Source: Sphingomonas sp. 3P27F8 (lineage in GTDB: Bacteria; Pseudomonadota; Alphaproteobacteria; Sphingomonadales; Sphingomonadaceae). Taken from it: a stretch of 64,000 nucleotides of DNA. Of the stretch, positions 41,763 to 49,498 are shown piece after piece. Below the pieces are notes generated by a model. It was not told the DNA's origin, did no database searches, and was given only the letters and a program-made list of their open reading frames with translations. The position numbers and the translations under genes are program-made. The DNA is taken from NCBI RefSeq assembly GCF_005502745.1, contig NZ_SCNL01000002.1, forward strand, positions 186,001 to 250,000, in the 5' to 3' direction. How positions within the stretch are numbered: position 1 is the first letter of the stretch; every line of letters begins with the position of its first letter.

Positions 41763-42647
41763 TCAATCGCCGTCGGATCGATCGTCGCCAGCTTCAAAAT
41801 CGGCGGCATCGTGGCGCTCGCGCAATTGCCGCTCGCCAAAGGTGCGATTGACGATCCGCCCGCGCTGCACCGCCTCACGGGCGCCGAGCAGCTCCGCCCA
41901 GCGACGCAGATGCGGATATTCGTCAACCGACAGGAATTCCTTCGCGTCGTAAGTTCCCGTCAGCAGCCCGCCATACCACGGCCACACCGCCATATCGGCG
42001 ATCGTGTAGACGTCTCCGGCCAGATATTCGTGCGTCGCGAGATGGGTATCGAGCACATGGAGCTGGCGCTTCGCTTCCATCGCATAGCGGTTGATCGCAT
42101 ATTCGATCTTCAGCGGCGCATAGGCGTAGAAATGGCCGAAGCCGCCGCCCACGAACGGTGCCGAGCCCATCTGCCACATCAGCCAGTTCATCGTCTGCGC
42201 CCGTGCGTGATGCTCGGTCGGCAGGAACGCCCCGAACTTCTCCGCCAGATAGAACAGGATCGAGCCGCTCTCGAACAGATGCGTGACCGGATCGGTGGAA
42301 TGATCGGCAAGCGCGGGAATCTTCGAATTGGGATTGATCGCGACAAAGCCGCTGCCGAACTGATCGCCCTGCCCGATATCGACCAGCCACGCATCATATT
42401 CGGCGCCGGCATGGCCTGCGGCGAGCAGCTCTTCGAGCAGGATCGTGACCTTCTGCCCGTTGGGCGTGCCGAGCGAATAGAGCTGCAACGGATGCTTGCC
42501 GACCGGCAGTTCCTTGTCGTGCGTGGCGCCGGAGATCGGCCGGTTGATATTGGCGAACCGACCGCCGCTTTCCTTGTCCCACGTCCACACGCGGGGTGGC
42601 ACATAGCCTGCCGGCTGGTTGTTAGCGGCGTCGTCGGCGTCTGCCAT
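41763..42647 (-). CDS. yghU: glutathione-dependent disulfide-bond oxidoreductase (YghU-type GST)
   Basis: 294-residue glutathione S-transferase of the Nu/YghU group. The N-terminal extension (YVPPRVWTWDKESGGRFANINRPISGAT) precedes a thioredoxin-fold domain with LYSLGTPNGQKVTILLEEL, in which Thr-Pro-Asn replaces the usual catalytic Tyr/Ser/Cys, as in YghU/YfcG. NPNSKIPAL is the cis-Pro loop and LFESGSILFYLAE binds the glutathione gamma-glutamyl. The helical C-terminal domain has DMAVWPWYG. Family members bind two glutathiones and reduce disulfides or peroxides in the cytoplasm. Its 3' end is 15 bases from that of the plus-strand SAM-fold gene. Confidence 0.93.
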   Translation of the reverse strand: MADADDAANNQPAGYVPPRVWTWDKESGGRFANINRPISGATHDKELPVGKHPLQLYSLGTPNGQKVTILLEELLAAGHAGAEYDAWLVDIGQGDQFGSGFVAINPNSKIPALADHSTDPVTHLFESGSILFYLAEKFGAFLPTEHHARAQTMNWLMWQMGSAPFVGGGFGHFYAYAPLKIEYAINRYAMEAKRQLHVLDTHLATHEYLAGDVYTIADMAVWPWYGGLLTGTYDAKEFLSVDEYPHLRRWAELLGAREAVQRGRIVNRTFGERQLRERHDAADFEAGDDRSDGD

Positions 42648-42733
42648 GCGGTCCTCCAGGATAGTCGAACCTGTAGATAGGGTCGCGCGGCGGCAGCGCC
42701 AGTCCGTCGCTCAATATAGCGCGTCGTCGCGGC

Positions 42734-43042
42734 TCATTGTTTCGGCGTGACCCAGACCGAAACGGGCACGACGACCTTGCCCGGCGCGGGCTTGCCGATA
42801 TCGACGCGATCCGCTGTCACCAGTTCGCCGGTTTCGAGCGTGAATGAAACCCACGGCTTGGGCACGCGGCCGAACGTGAAGCGCTGGATCGGCTGCCCGG
42901 TGGTCGAATTCATGATGGTGGCGATGATCGGCATCGCGGGCGGATAGCGACCGGCGGCGAGCGCTGTCCAGCGTGATGCGACGGGAAAATCCCTCGCGAC
43001 GGCGGCCCGCCTCGCCGCGCGAACAATGACCAGGGCGTTCAA
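42734..43042 (-). CDS. small hypothetical protein (start uncertain)
   Basis: The last 66 residues, beginning MPIIATIMNSTTGQPIQRF and containing VPKPWVSFTLETGELVTADRVDIGKPAPGK, read like genuine protein with beta-strand periodicity; I do not recognise a family. The open frame reaches 43384, but its upstream part lies inside the ATPase gene and is unlike protein. The true start may be TTG 43042 or ATG 42934; neither has a good ribosome-binding site. The N-terminal residues of the longer version (VARDFPVASRWTALAAGRYPPA) also look coding. Confidence 0.55.
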   Translation of the reverse strand: MNALVIVRAARRAAVARDFPVASRWTALAAGRYPPAMPIIATIMNSTTGQPIQRFTFGRVPKPWVSFTLETGELVTADRVDIGKPAPGKVVVPVSVWVTPKQ

Positions 43043-43152
43043 GAGATCCGGCCGGCCGAACGCCCGGTTCCTAGACGGTGAGCACCTGGCCGGGAGCGGC
43101 GCTGCGCCTGGCGTACGACCTTGGAAGCGTGCCGAAGTGGCGCCCGGCCGGA

Positions 43153-44640
43153 CTACGCCCGCCGCCGCGTCGTGGCGACGCGGCGCGGCACATGCGCGCG
43201 TGGCGGTTCGGGAATCGCCGGCCGCGTGGTCCATCCGAAATGCGGCAGGGTGATCGATCTTTTGCCGACCAGATCGACACGCACGACGATCAGACCCTTC
43301 TCCTCGATGAAATCGAGCATCCGCCTGGCTCTGCTGGGCGAGGCCGTGTCGTAGAGGATGGCGAGCGCCGCGTTGTCCGGGCATGGCTCCTCCGCGCGCG
43401 CCGCGCGCGCCAGCCCGAGGAACGGCGCGAGCATCTCCTCCGGCAGCGCGTCGCCGAGCGCCAGCACATCGGCCCAGTCCTCGTCCGGGCCCAGCCCCGC
43501 GCGCGCGATCGCGAACTGCCGGCGGAAACGGTCCAGCGGCTCGTTCGCGATCACGCCGCGCATCCGGCAGCGCACCTGATAATCCTGATACAGTTGCGGC
43601 AGCGGCATCCGCGCCCCCTCCCCCGCCATCTGCGCCATCACGTCCGCGCGCACGGCTTCCTGCGCCGCTTCGTCCAGCTCGGGCAGATCGGGCACGGCCA
43701 CCGGATCCGGCGCGGCCATCGCGCTTTGCATCAGTTCCGAGATCGACGGCGGCGGGGGCGCGGGAAGCGGCGGCGGCGCGTCATCGGCGCCGGCGGTGAA
43801 CAGTCGTTCGCGCAGGCCGTCCACATCCGCTTCCGGCAGCGGCATCAGCTTGGGGCTGACGTTGCGCGCCGAGGTGGTGACGCTGCCGATCCTCACGCTG
43901 ATCGGGCGGCGCGAGATCGCCGGGCCGAGCGCGAGAAATTCGCCGCGCGTCAGATCGCGGATCTGATCGGCCTGCCGCCGCTCCATCCCCAGCAGATCGG
44001 CGGCGCGCGCCATGTCGATATCGAGGAAGGTCCGCCCCATCAGGAAATTGGATGCCTCCGCCGCGACATTCTTCGCCAGTTTCGCCAGCCGCTGCGTGGC
44101 GATCACCCCGGCCAGCCCGCGCTTGCGGCCACGGCACATGAGGTTCGTCATCGCCGCCAGCGAGGCGCGGCGCGCTTCCTCGCCCACCTCCCCCGCGGCG
44201 GCAGGCGCGAAAAGCTGCGCCTCATCGACCACCACGAGGATCGGATACCATTGTTCGCGCGGCGCATCGAACAGCGTGGACAGAAAGCCCGCCGTGCAAC
44301 GCAGTTGATCGTCCACCTCCAGCCCGTCGAGGTTGAGCACGATCGAGGCACGATGCTCACGCGCGCGGGCCGCAAGCCGCTCGATCTCGATCAGGCTGTA
44401 GTGCGCGGCATCCACGGCGACATGGCTGAACGAATCCGCCAGCGAGACGAAATCGCCCTCGGGATCGATGACGACCTGCTGCACCAGCCCGGCGCTCCCT
44501 TCGAGCAGGCGGCGCAGGAGATGCGACTTGCCCGAGCCGGAATTGCCCTGAACGAGCAGGCGCGTGGCGAGCAGTTCCTCCAGGTCCAGCTCGACCGGGC
44601 GCCCCGATCCATCGAATCCCATGTCGATCTTGGCAGTCAT
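43153..44640 (-). CDS. HerA/DUF87-like ATPase
   Basis: 495-residue P-loop ATPase starting at ATG 44640 (MTAKIDMGFDGSG). Walker A is GNSGSGKSH (32-40) and Walker B is ILVVVDEAQLF. Further elements are RGRKRGLAGVIATQRLAKL (sensor-like Q) and FLDIDMARAADLLG. This is the HerA/FtsK-like central domain found in DUF87 proteins, many of which form hexameric DNA or protein translocases. The C-terminal 190 residues (after SVTTSARNVSP) hold a Pro-rich linker and a winged-helix-like end (MLDFIEEKGLIVVRVDLVGKRSI). No NurA-like nuclease is next to it. The gene diverges from SAM-fold paralogue 2. Confidence 0.85.
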   Translation of the reverse strand: MTAKIDMGFDGSGRPVELDLEELLATRLLVQGNSGSGKSHLLRRLLEGSAGLVQQVVIDPEGDFVSLADSFSHVAVDAAHYSLIEIERLAARAREHRASIVLNLDGLEVDDQLRCTAGFLSTLFDAPREQWYPILVVVDEAQLFAPAAAGEVGEEARRASLAAMTNLMCRGRKRGLAGVIATQRLAKLAKNVAAEASNFLMGRTFLDIDMARAADLLGMERRQADQIRDLTRGEFLALGPAISRRPISVRIGSVTTSARNVSPKLMPLPEADVDGLRERLFTAGADDAPPPLPAPPPPSISELMQSAMAAPDPVAVPDLPELDEAAQEAVRADVMAQMAGEGARMPLPQLYQDYQVRCRMRGVIANEPLDRFRRQFAIARAGLGPDEDWADVLALGDALPEEMLAPFLGLARAARAEEPCPDNAALAILYDTASPSRARRMLDFIEEKGLIVVRVDLVGKRSITLPHFGWTTRPAIPEPPRAHVPRRVATTRRRA

Positions 44641-44793
44641 CCGCCGTCCGATGGCAATGCACGGACGCGGGGGCAAGCGGATTGCGTCAGGCGAATATCG
44701 CTCGGGCCGGCCCGCGCCCCGCCCCGGTTTGCGGAAATTCACGGTTCCGCCTATCGCGCCGCCGATCCGGCCCTGGTCGCAGAAGGAACCTCG
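44641..44793. promoter_or_regulatory. divergent promoter region between HerA-like ATPase and SAM-fold gene
   Basis: 153 bases separating two divergent starts. AAGGA at 44782-44786 is the ribosome-binding site of the plus-strand gene. No symmetric operator is evident. The open frame on the plus strand that runs through it from 43078 is an artefact of high GC. Confidence 0.35.
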
Positions 44794-45456
44794 ATGCTCC
44801 CGCGCATTACGATCGACACGACCCTCGTGCCCGGCGGGGCCGAGATGCGGCTGGTGCAGCGCGGACGCGACTGGTTCATCATGCTGGGGCGCGAGGAGCT
44901 GATGAGCAGCCGCATGAGCGGATCGGAAGAGGCGCTGGCGACGCTCGCCTGCGATCGCGTGCGCGGCGACGCCCGGCTGCTGATCGGTGGCTATGGCATG
45001 GGCTTCACGCTGCGTGCCGCGCTGGCGCGGCTGGCGCCGGATGCGCGGGTGACGGTGGCAGAGCTGGTGCCGGCGGTGATCGACTGGGCCAACGGGCCGA
45101 TGGCAGAGGTTGCCGCCGGCTGTCTCGCCGATCCGCGCGTCGATGTGGTGCTCGACGATGTCGGCGCGGTGATCGCCGCCTCGCCCGGCACGTTCGACGC
45201 GATATTGCTCGATGTGGACAATGGCCCGGACGGGCTGACGCGGGCGGGTAACGACCGTCTCTATTCGGCGGCGGGGCTGGCGGCGGCGAAAGCGGCGTTG
45301 CGGCCCGGCGGGCTGCTCGCGATCTGGTCCGCCGCGCCCGATCCGGCGTTCGCGCGCGCGCTGGTGCGCGCCGGCTTCGGTGTCGAGGAGGAGGTGATCC
45401 GCGCGCGCGCCAGCGGAAAGGGCGCGCGGCATATCATCTGGATCGCGCGCAGATAG
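44794..45456 (+). CDS. spermidine-synthase-like SAM-fold protein (paralogue 2)
   Basis: 220-residue protein with the same layout as the one at 41028. LVQRGRDWFIMLGREELMSSRMSGSEEALATLACD at the N-terminus corresponds to LYRHEQDYEILFGEEQLMGSWAYRSEKALATLVVD (aligned as two short strands plus helix). GGYGMGFTLRAAL is motif I, VAELVPAVIDWA follows, and DAILLDVDNGPDGL and LRPGGLLAIWSA match almost exactly. AAGGA lies 9 bases before ATG 44794. True spermidine synthase activity is unlikely for the same reason as paralogue 1. A gene duplication flanking the GST and ATPase genes is the simplest reading. Confidence 0.82.
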   Translation: MLPRITIDTTLVPGGAEMRLVQRGRDWFIMLGREELMSSRMSGSEEALATLACDRVRGDARLLIGGYGMGFTLRAALARLAPDARVTVAELVPAVIDWANGPMAEVAAGCLADPRVDVVLDDVGAVIAASPGTFDAILLDVDNGPDGLTRAGNDRLYSAAGLAAAKAALRPGGLLAIWSAAPDPAFARALVRAGFGVEEEVIRARASGKGARHIIWIARR

Positions 45457-45527
45457 GCGCTCGTACGCGGGGGATTGAACGAAATCCCCCTCGAAAGTGT
45501 TCTCGCCTCGGCAAAAGGAGATTGTTG

Positions 45528-45902
45528 ATGCGTATGAAACTAGCCAGCGCCATGCTCATGGCCGCCGTCGCCCTGCCGGTCGCGATGCCCGCGCCCGCGG
45601 TGGCGCAGCACCGTGACTATCGGTGGAACGGTGATCGGGACAATTGGGATGCGTCGCGCTCGTATCGCGCCGGGCGGTATCGCGAACGGCAGCTCAGCCG
45701 CGACGATCGCATCTATCGTGGTCGCGACGGCCGCTATTATTGCAAGCGCAACGACGGCACCACCGGCCTCGTGATTGGCGGGGTTGCTGGCGGGTTACTT
45801 GGCAATGCGCTGACGGGTAGCACTCTTGGTACGCTTGTGGGCGGCGCAGGTGGCGCGCTGCTTGGTCGGTCGGTCGATCGCGGTCAGGTCCGCTGCCGAT
45901 AG
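45528..45902 (+). CDS. glycine-zipper 2TM domain protein
   Basis: 124-residue secreted protein. The signal peptide is residues 1-24 (ending PAVAQ), followed by an Arg/Tyr/Asp-rich mature region (YRWNGDRDNWDASRSYRAGRYR) and a glycine zipper, LVIGGVAGGLLGNALTG and LVGGAGGALLGRSV (about 84-118), of the Rick_17kDa/2TM type. Such proteins are envelope-associated, often outer-membrane antigens. ATG 45528 has AAAAGGAG seven bases upstream; two in-frame TTG codons precede it. A GC-rich hairpin lies after the stop. No operon partner. Confidence 0.9.
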   Translation: MRMKLASAMLMAAVALPVAMPAPAVAQHRDYRWNGDRDNWDASRSYRAGRYRERQLSRDDRIYRGRDGRYYCKRNDGTTGLVIGGVAGGLLGNALTGSTLGTLVGGAGGALLGRSVDRGQVRCR

Positions 45903-45911
45903 TTAACATCG

Positions 45912-45945
45912 CCCCGGTCCGGGCGCTTCGACGCTCGGGCCGGGG
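45912..45945 (+). terminator. GC-rich hairpin after the glycine-zipper gene
   Basis: CCCCGGTCCGGGCG and CGCTCGGGCCGGGG pair over 14 positions with minor mismatches around CTTCGA. No T-run follows, so it is only a possible (rho-dependent or weak) terminator. It sits 9 bases after the stop. Confidence 0.5.
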
Positions 45946-46062
45946 ACGCCTGAATAATAGCATTCAGCCTGATCACGGATTGTCGGAAAAAGCGAATGTG
46001 CTCCTGACAGCGGCGGCCGCGCGGGCTATCAGGCGCGTCTTTCGCCGATTAGGGACTTGCGT

Positions 46063-47043
46063 ATGGCCGATCGCGACTATTCTCGCTACTCTTCGCGAAC
46101 GCTGAATGACGCAACGATTGCGGAGCTGCCGCACCATTATCGCGGCAAGGTACGCGACAATTACGATTTGCTTGACGGCCGGCGCATTATCATCGCGTCG
46201 GACCGGCTGAGTGCGTTCGATCGCATTCTGTGCGCCGTGCCTTTAAAGGGCGAACTTCTTACCCAGACGGCGCGTTTCTGGTTCGAGGCAACCGCCGATA
46301 TCTGCACCAATCACGTTCTGGAATATCCGGACCCGAACGTTCTGATCTGCCGACGCCTGGACATTTTGCCAGTGGAGATCGTCGTTCGCGCCTATCTTGC
46401 CGGAACGACCGATACATCGATCCTCAAACGCTACAAGGCGGGGCAGCGCGAGATGTACGGCATTACCTTGCCTGACGGAATGCGCGATAACCAGCGTCTG
46501 ACCGCGCCTGTCATCACCCCAACGAGCAAGGAGTTCGATGGGGGACATGACGAGCCACTCACCCCTGCGGAGATACTCGATCGCGAACTGCTCACCCCGG
46601 CGCAGTGGGAAGAGGTAAGCGCCGTCGCACTCGCGCTGTTTGCGCGCGGGCAGAAGATCGCGGAACAACGCGGACTGATCCTGGCAGATACCAAGTATGA
46701 ATTCGGCATCGATACCGACGGCAAGATCGTTCTCGCCGACGAGATCCACACGCCCGACAGCAGCCGCTATTGGCTGAAATCGACTTATGAAACGCGGTTC
46801 GAGGCGGGAGAGCGACCCGATAGCTTCGACAAGGATTTCATCCGCTCATGGGTCGCCGCCCGCTGCGATCCATACAGGGATGCAATTCCCGAAATACCAC
46901 CGGAACTGATCCTAGGTACTACGGAAACCTACGTAACCGCGTTCGAGACGATCACCGGTCGGATATTCGACCCCGACCTTGAAGGCGCAACGGTACTCGA
47001 GCGTATCCGGGCGCGACTCGCGCCGTTGTTCGGCCACGCCTGA
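46063..47043 (+). CDS. purC: SAICAR synthase, long form
   Basis: 326-residue phosphoribosylaminoimidazole-succinocarboxamide synthase, which joins CAIR and aspartate using ATP in purine synthesis. Conserved parts: [13 protein letters not shown] (ATP loop), [46 protein letters not shown] (catalytic Asp/Lys) and [12 protein letters not shown]. The usual bacterial enzyme is about 240-260 residues; this is the longer eukaryote-like type. ATG 46063 is chosen over TTG 46057. Two 60-base lines I counted here are 55% GC, against 70% in a line of the preceding region, suggesting a different origin. A class I aminotransferase follows after 40 bases. Confidence 0.92.
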   Translation: MADRDYSRYSSRTLNDATIAELPHHYRGKVRDNYDLLDGRRIIIASDRLSAFDRILCAVPLKGELLTQTARFWFEATADICTNHVLEYPDPNVLICRRLDILPVEIVVRAYLAGTTDTSILKRYKAGQREMYGITLPDGMRDNQRLTAPVITPTSKEFDGGHDEPLTPAEILDRELLTPAQWEEVSAVALALFARGQKIAEQRGLILADTKYEFGIDTDGKIVLADEIHTPDSSRYWLKSTYETRFEAGERPDSFDKDFIRSWVAARCDPYRDAIPEIPPELILGTTETYVTAFETITGRIFDPDLEGATVLERIRARLAPLFGHA

Positions 47044-47083
47044 CCCGCAACAGTCTCCCTCCCTCGCATCGAGGATCTCCCAA

Positions 47084-48256
47084 GTGAACCCCATCTTTGC
47101 CACGATGAGGACCACGATTTTCGAGGAAATGTCAGGCCTTGCCAGAGAGAGCGGGGCGATCAATCTCGGACAGGGCTTTCCTGATACGATCGGGCCACCC
47201 GAGTTGTTAGGCGCAGCGGCCGATGCCGTGCTGACCGGGCCTAATCAATACCCTCCTTCGGTCGGCTTGCCTGTGCTGCGTGAGGCCGTGGCCGCGCACT
47301 ATCGTCGCTTCCAATCGCTCGACATTGGCTTTGCCAACGTGCTCGTCACCTCGGGCGCGACGGAAGCGATCGCCGCTGCTTTTCTCGCCGTAATTTCCGA
47401 GGGCGACGAGGTGATCGTGTTCGAGCCGATGTACGATGCGTATTCGCCACTGATCCAGCGCGCAGGCGGCGTGCCACGACCGGTAACGCTGAGGCCGCCG
47501 CACTGGCGGCTTCCGATCGATGAAGTTGCCGCCGCGATCGGGCCGCGCACCCGCGCGATCGTCCTAAACAATCCGAACAATCCGGCAGCGCGCGTATTCT
47601 CGCATGAGGAACTCGCGGCGCTTGCGATTATATGCGTGGAACGCGATCTGATCGCAGTCTGCGACGAGGTCTGGGAACATGTCGTTTTTGACGGCAGCGC
47701 GCATGTCCCGATGATCGCGCTGCCAGGCATGGCGGAGCGCGCGATCAAGATAGGATCAGCGGGCAAGATCTTCGGCCTCACCGGCTGGAAGGTCGGGTTC
47801 GCCATTGCCGCGCCGAGCCTCCTGCAGGCGATTGGTCGCGCGCACCAATTTCTAACCTTCACCACCCCGCCAAATCTCCAGATCGCCGTCGCGCACGGTC
47901 TTGGACTCGACGACGGCTTTTTCGCCACCATGCAGGCTGCACTGGAGCATTCGCGCGACCGCCTCGTGGATCTTTTGGCCAAGACAGGATTCACGACGTT
48001 GGCCAGCGAGGGCACGTACTTTGTAACCGTCGACCTCGCCGCCTCTGGTGTATCCGGTAACGATGGCGTCCTCGCTCGGCGCATCTTGAGCGAAGCGGGG
48101 GTGGCCAGCATTCCATTCTCACCCTTCTATATGCGCGGCCCGCCGCCCGTCGGTCTGATCCGCCTATGTTTTGCGAAGCCAGATGAAATGTTGGAGGAAG
48201 CCGTCGGCCGACTTGGCAGTTGGTTGACGGCGCAAAAACAGAGGGATGACGGGTGA
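47084..48256 (+). CDS. class I/II PLP-dependent aminotransferase
   Basis: 390-residue fold-type I aminotransferase that moves an amino group between amino acids and 2-oxo acids. INLGQGFPD near residue 26 and PSVGLPVLREAVA are typical of the methionine/kynurenine aminotransferase (YbdL/KAT) group. Other blocks are TSGATEAIAAAF, NNPNNPA (with the PLP-contacting Asn), CDEVWEHVVF, Lys228 in GSAGKIFGLTGWKVGF forming the Schiff base, and RLCFAK with the carboxylate-binding Arg. GTG 47084 is taken as start, with GAGGA upstream; an ATG seven codons later is possible. It lies between purC and the DSD1-like gene on the same strand. Confidence 0.9.
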   Translation: MNPIFATMRTTIFEEMSGLARESGAINLGQGFPDTIGPPELLGAAADAVLTGPNQYPPSVGLPVLREAVAAHYRRFQSLDIGFANVLVTSGATEAIAAAFLAVISEGDEVIVFEPMYDAYSPLIQRAGGVPRPVTLRPPHWRLPIDEVAAAIGPRTRAIVLNNPNNPAARVFSHEELAALAIICVERDLIAVCDEVWEHVVFDGSAHVPMIALPGMAERAIKIGSAGKIFGLTGWKVGFAIAAPSLLQAIGRAHQFLTFTTPPNLQIAVAHGLGLDDGFFATMQAALEHSRDRLVDLLAKTGFTTLASEGTYFVTVDLAASGVSGNDGVLARRILSEAGVASIPFSPFYMRGPPPVGLIRLCFAKPDEMLEEAVGRLGSWLTAQKQRDDG

Positions 48257-48348
48257 TCCGCGAGGCGGCAATCGTGGGCGCATGGTTCTCCGGCACATTG
48301 CTCGCGACGCCGATCTCGCCCGACTGTTCGTCATAGAAAGTTGGGATA

Positions 48349-49494
48349 ATGAACGACGAACAACTCCATCGCCATCTGGTTGGCCGGCAAGGATCGCGCC
48401 GCGATCTCAACACGCCCGTGCTGCTGATCGATCGCGATGCGCTCGATCGTAACATTGCGCGGATGGCCGCTTTCACAACTGCCAACGGGCTGAAGCTTCG
48501 CCCGCATGCGAAGACGCACAAGAGCGCCGATGTCGCACGGCGCCAGATCGCCGCCGGTGCCGTGGGGCAATGCTGCGCGAAGCTGGGCGAGGCGGAGGCG
48601 CTTGCGGATTTCGGAATCGCCGGGTTGCTCATCACCTCGCCGGTGGTTTCCGCGCCCGGGATCGCGCGACTCGTTGCGCTGAACGAACGAGCGGACGGGC
48701 TGATGTGCACGGTCGACAACCCAGATGTCGTGCGGTCGATTGCGGCGGCGATCAATGCACGGAGCGGGAAACCGCTGACCGTGCTGATCGACGTCGATCC
48801 CGGCATTCACCGGACCGGGGTTGCGACACGCGAAGCTGCGACCGAGCTGTACCGCGCGATCGCGAGCTTACCCGAACTCGTTTACGCCGGCATTCAATAT
48901 TATTGCGGCTCGCAGCAGCATATCGAAAGCTATGCTGAGCGAGAGGCCGCGATGCGCGATCGCGCCGCATATCTCCGTACCGTCATCTCCGCGCTAGACG
49001 CGTCCGGAGGAAAACCGTCGATCGTCTCGGGCGGCGGCACCGGAACGCACCGTATCGATGCGACGCTGGACCTGTTCACCGAGCTTCAGGTCGGGTCGTA
49101 TGTTTTCATGGACGATCAGTACCGGGCCTGCGCGCTGACTCCAGACGAGGGAGAAATACCGTTTGAGACATCGCTGCTGATCGACACACGCGTCATCAGC
49201 GCCAACACAAAGGGGCTAGTGACGCTGGATGCCGGAATTAAATCCATGGCTACCGACGCGAGACCGCCGCTTCCCGTTGGCGGCGTGGCGGAAGGAACCG
49301 TCTATTTCTTCATGGGAGACGAGCAGGGCGCGCTTATAAACCCCAATGGCGCTCTGCCGAAGCTTGGAGACACGGTGACGCTGGGCGCCCCGCATTGTGA
49401 TCCTACCGTCAACCTATATGATTTCTATCATGTGGTAAGCGGCAATACATTGGTGGATATCTGGCCAGTTTCTGCGCGTGGCCGCTCGCGTTGA
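48349..49494 (+). CDS. DSD1-type PLP enzyme (D-threonine aldolase / D-hydroxyamino-acid dehydratase)
   Basis: 381-residue fold-type III PLP enzyme with an alanine-racemase N-terminal barrel. The PLP Lys is in RPHAKTHKS, SGGGTGTHR is the phosphate loop, and the C-terminal domain ends PHCDPTVNLYDFYHVV. In this group the His/Cys pair is the metal (Zn or Mn) site of eukaryotic-type D-serine dehydratase, D-threo-3-hydroxyaspartate dehydratase and D-threonine aldolase. The sequence does not tell these apart. RBS and spacing: ATG 48349 follows GGGATA. Genes upstream are an aminotransferase and SAICAR synthase. The stop faces the flavoprotein gene at only 4 bases. Confidence 0.9.
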   Translation: MNDEQLHRHLVGRQGSRRDLNTPVLLIDRDALDRNIARMAAFTTANGLKLRPHAKTHKSADVARRQIAAGAVGQCCAKLGEAEALADFGIAGLLITSPVVSAPGIARLVALNERADGLMCTVDNPDVVRSIAAAINARSGKPLTVLIDVDPGIHRTGVATREAATELYRAIASLPELVYAGIQYYCGSQQHIESYAEREAAMRDRAAYLRTVISALDASGGKPSIVSGGGTGTHRIDATLDLFTELQVGSYVFMDDQYRACALTPDEGEIPFETSLLIDTRVISANTKGLVTLDAGIKSMATDARPPLPVGGVAEGTVYFFMGDEQGALINPNGALPKLGDTVTLGAPHCDPTVNLYDFYHVVSGNTLVDIWPVSARGRSR

Positions 49495-49498
49495 TGGG

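Noticed and set aside
43078-44793. Plus-strand frame extending SAM-fold paralogue 2 upstream by 572 codons.
   Set aside because: It is antisense to the HerA-like ATPase and low-complexity; the true start at ATG 44794 has a good AAGGA site.
44641-45432. Minus-strand extension of the HerA-like ATPase over paralogue 2.
   Set aside because: The first 260 codons are a shadow of the divergent gene; conserved ATPase sequence starts at ATG 44640.
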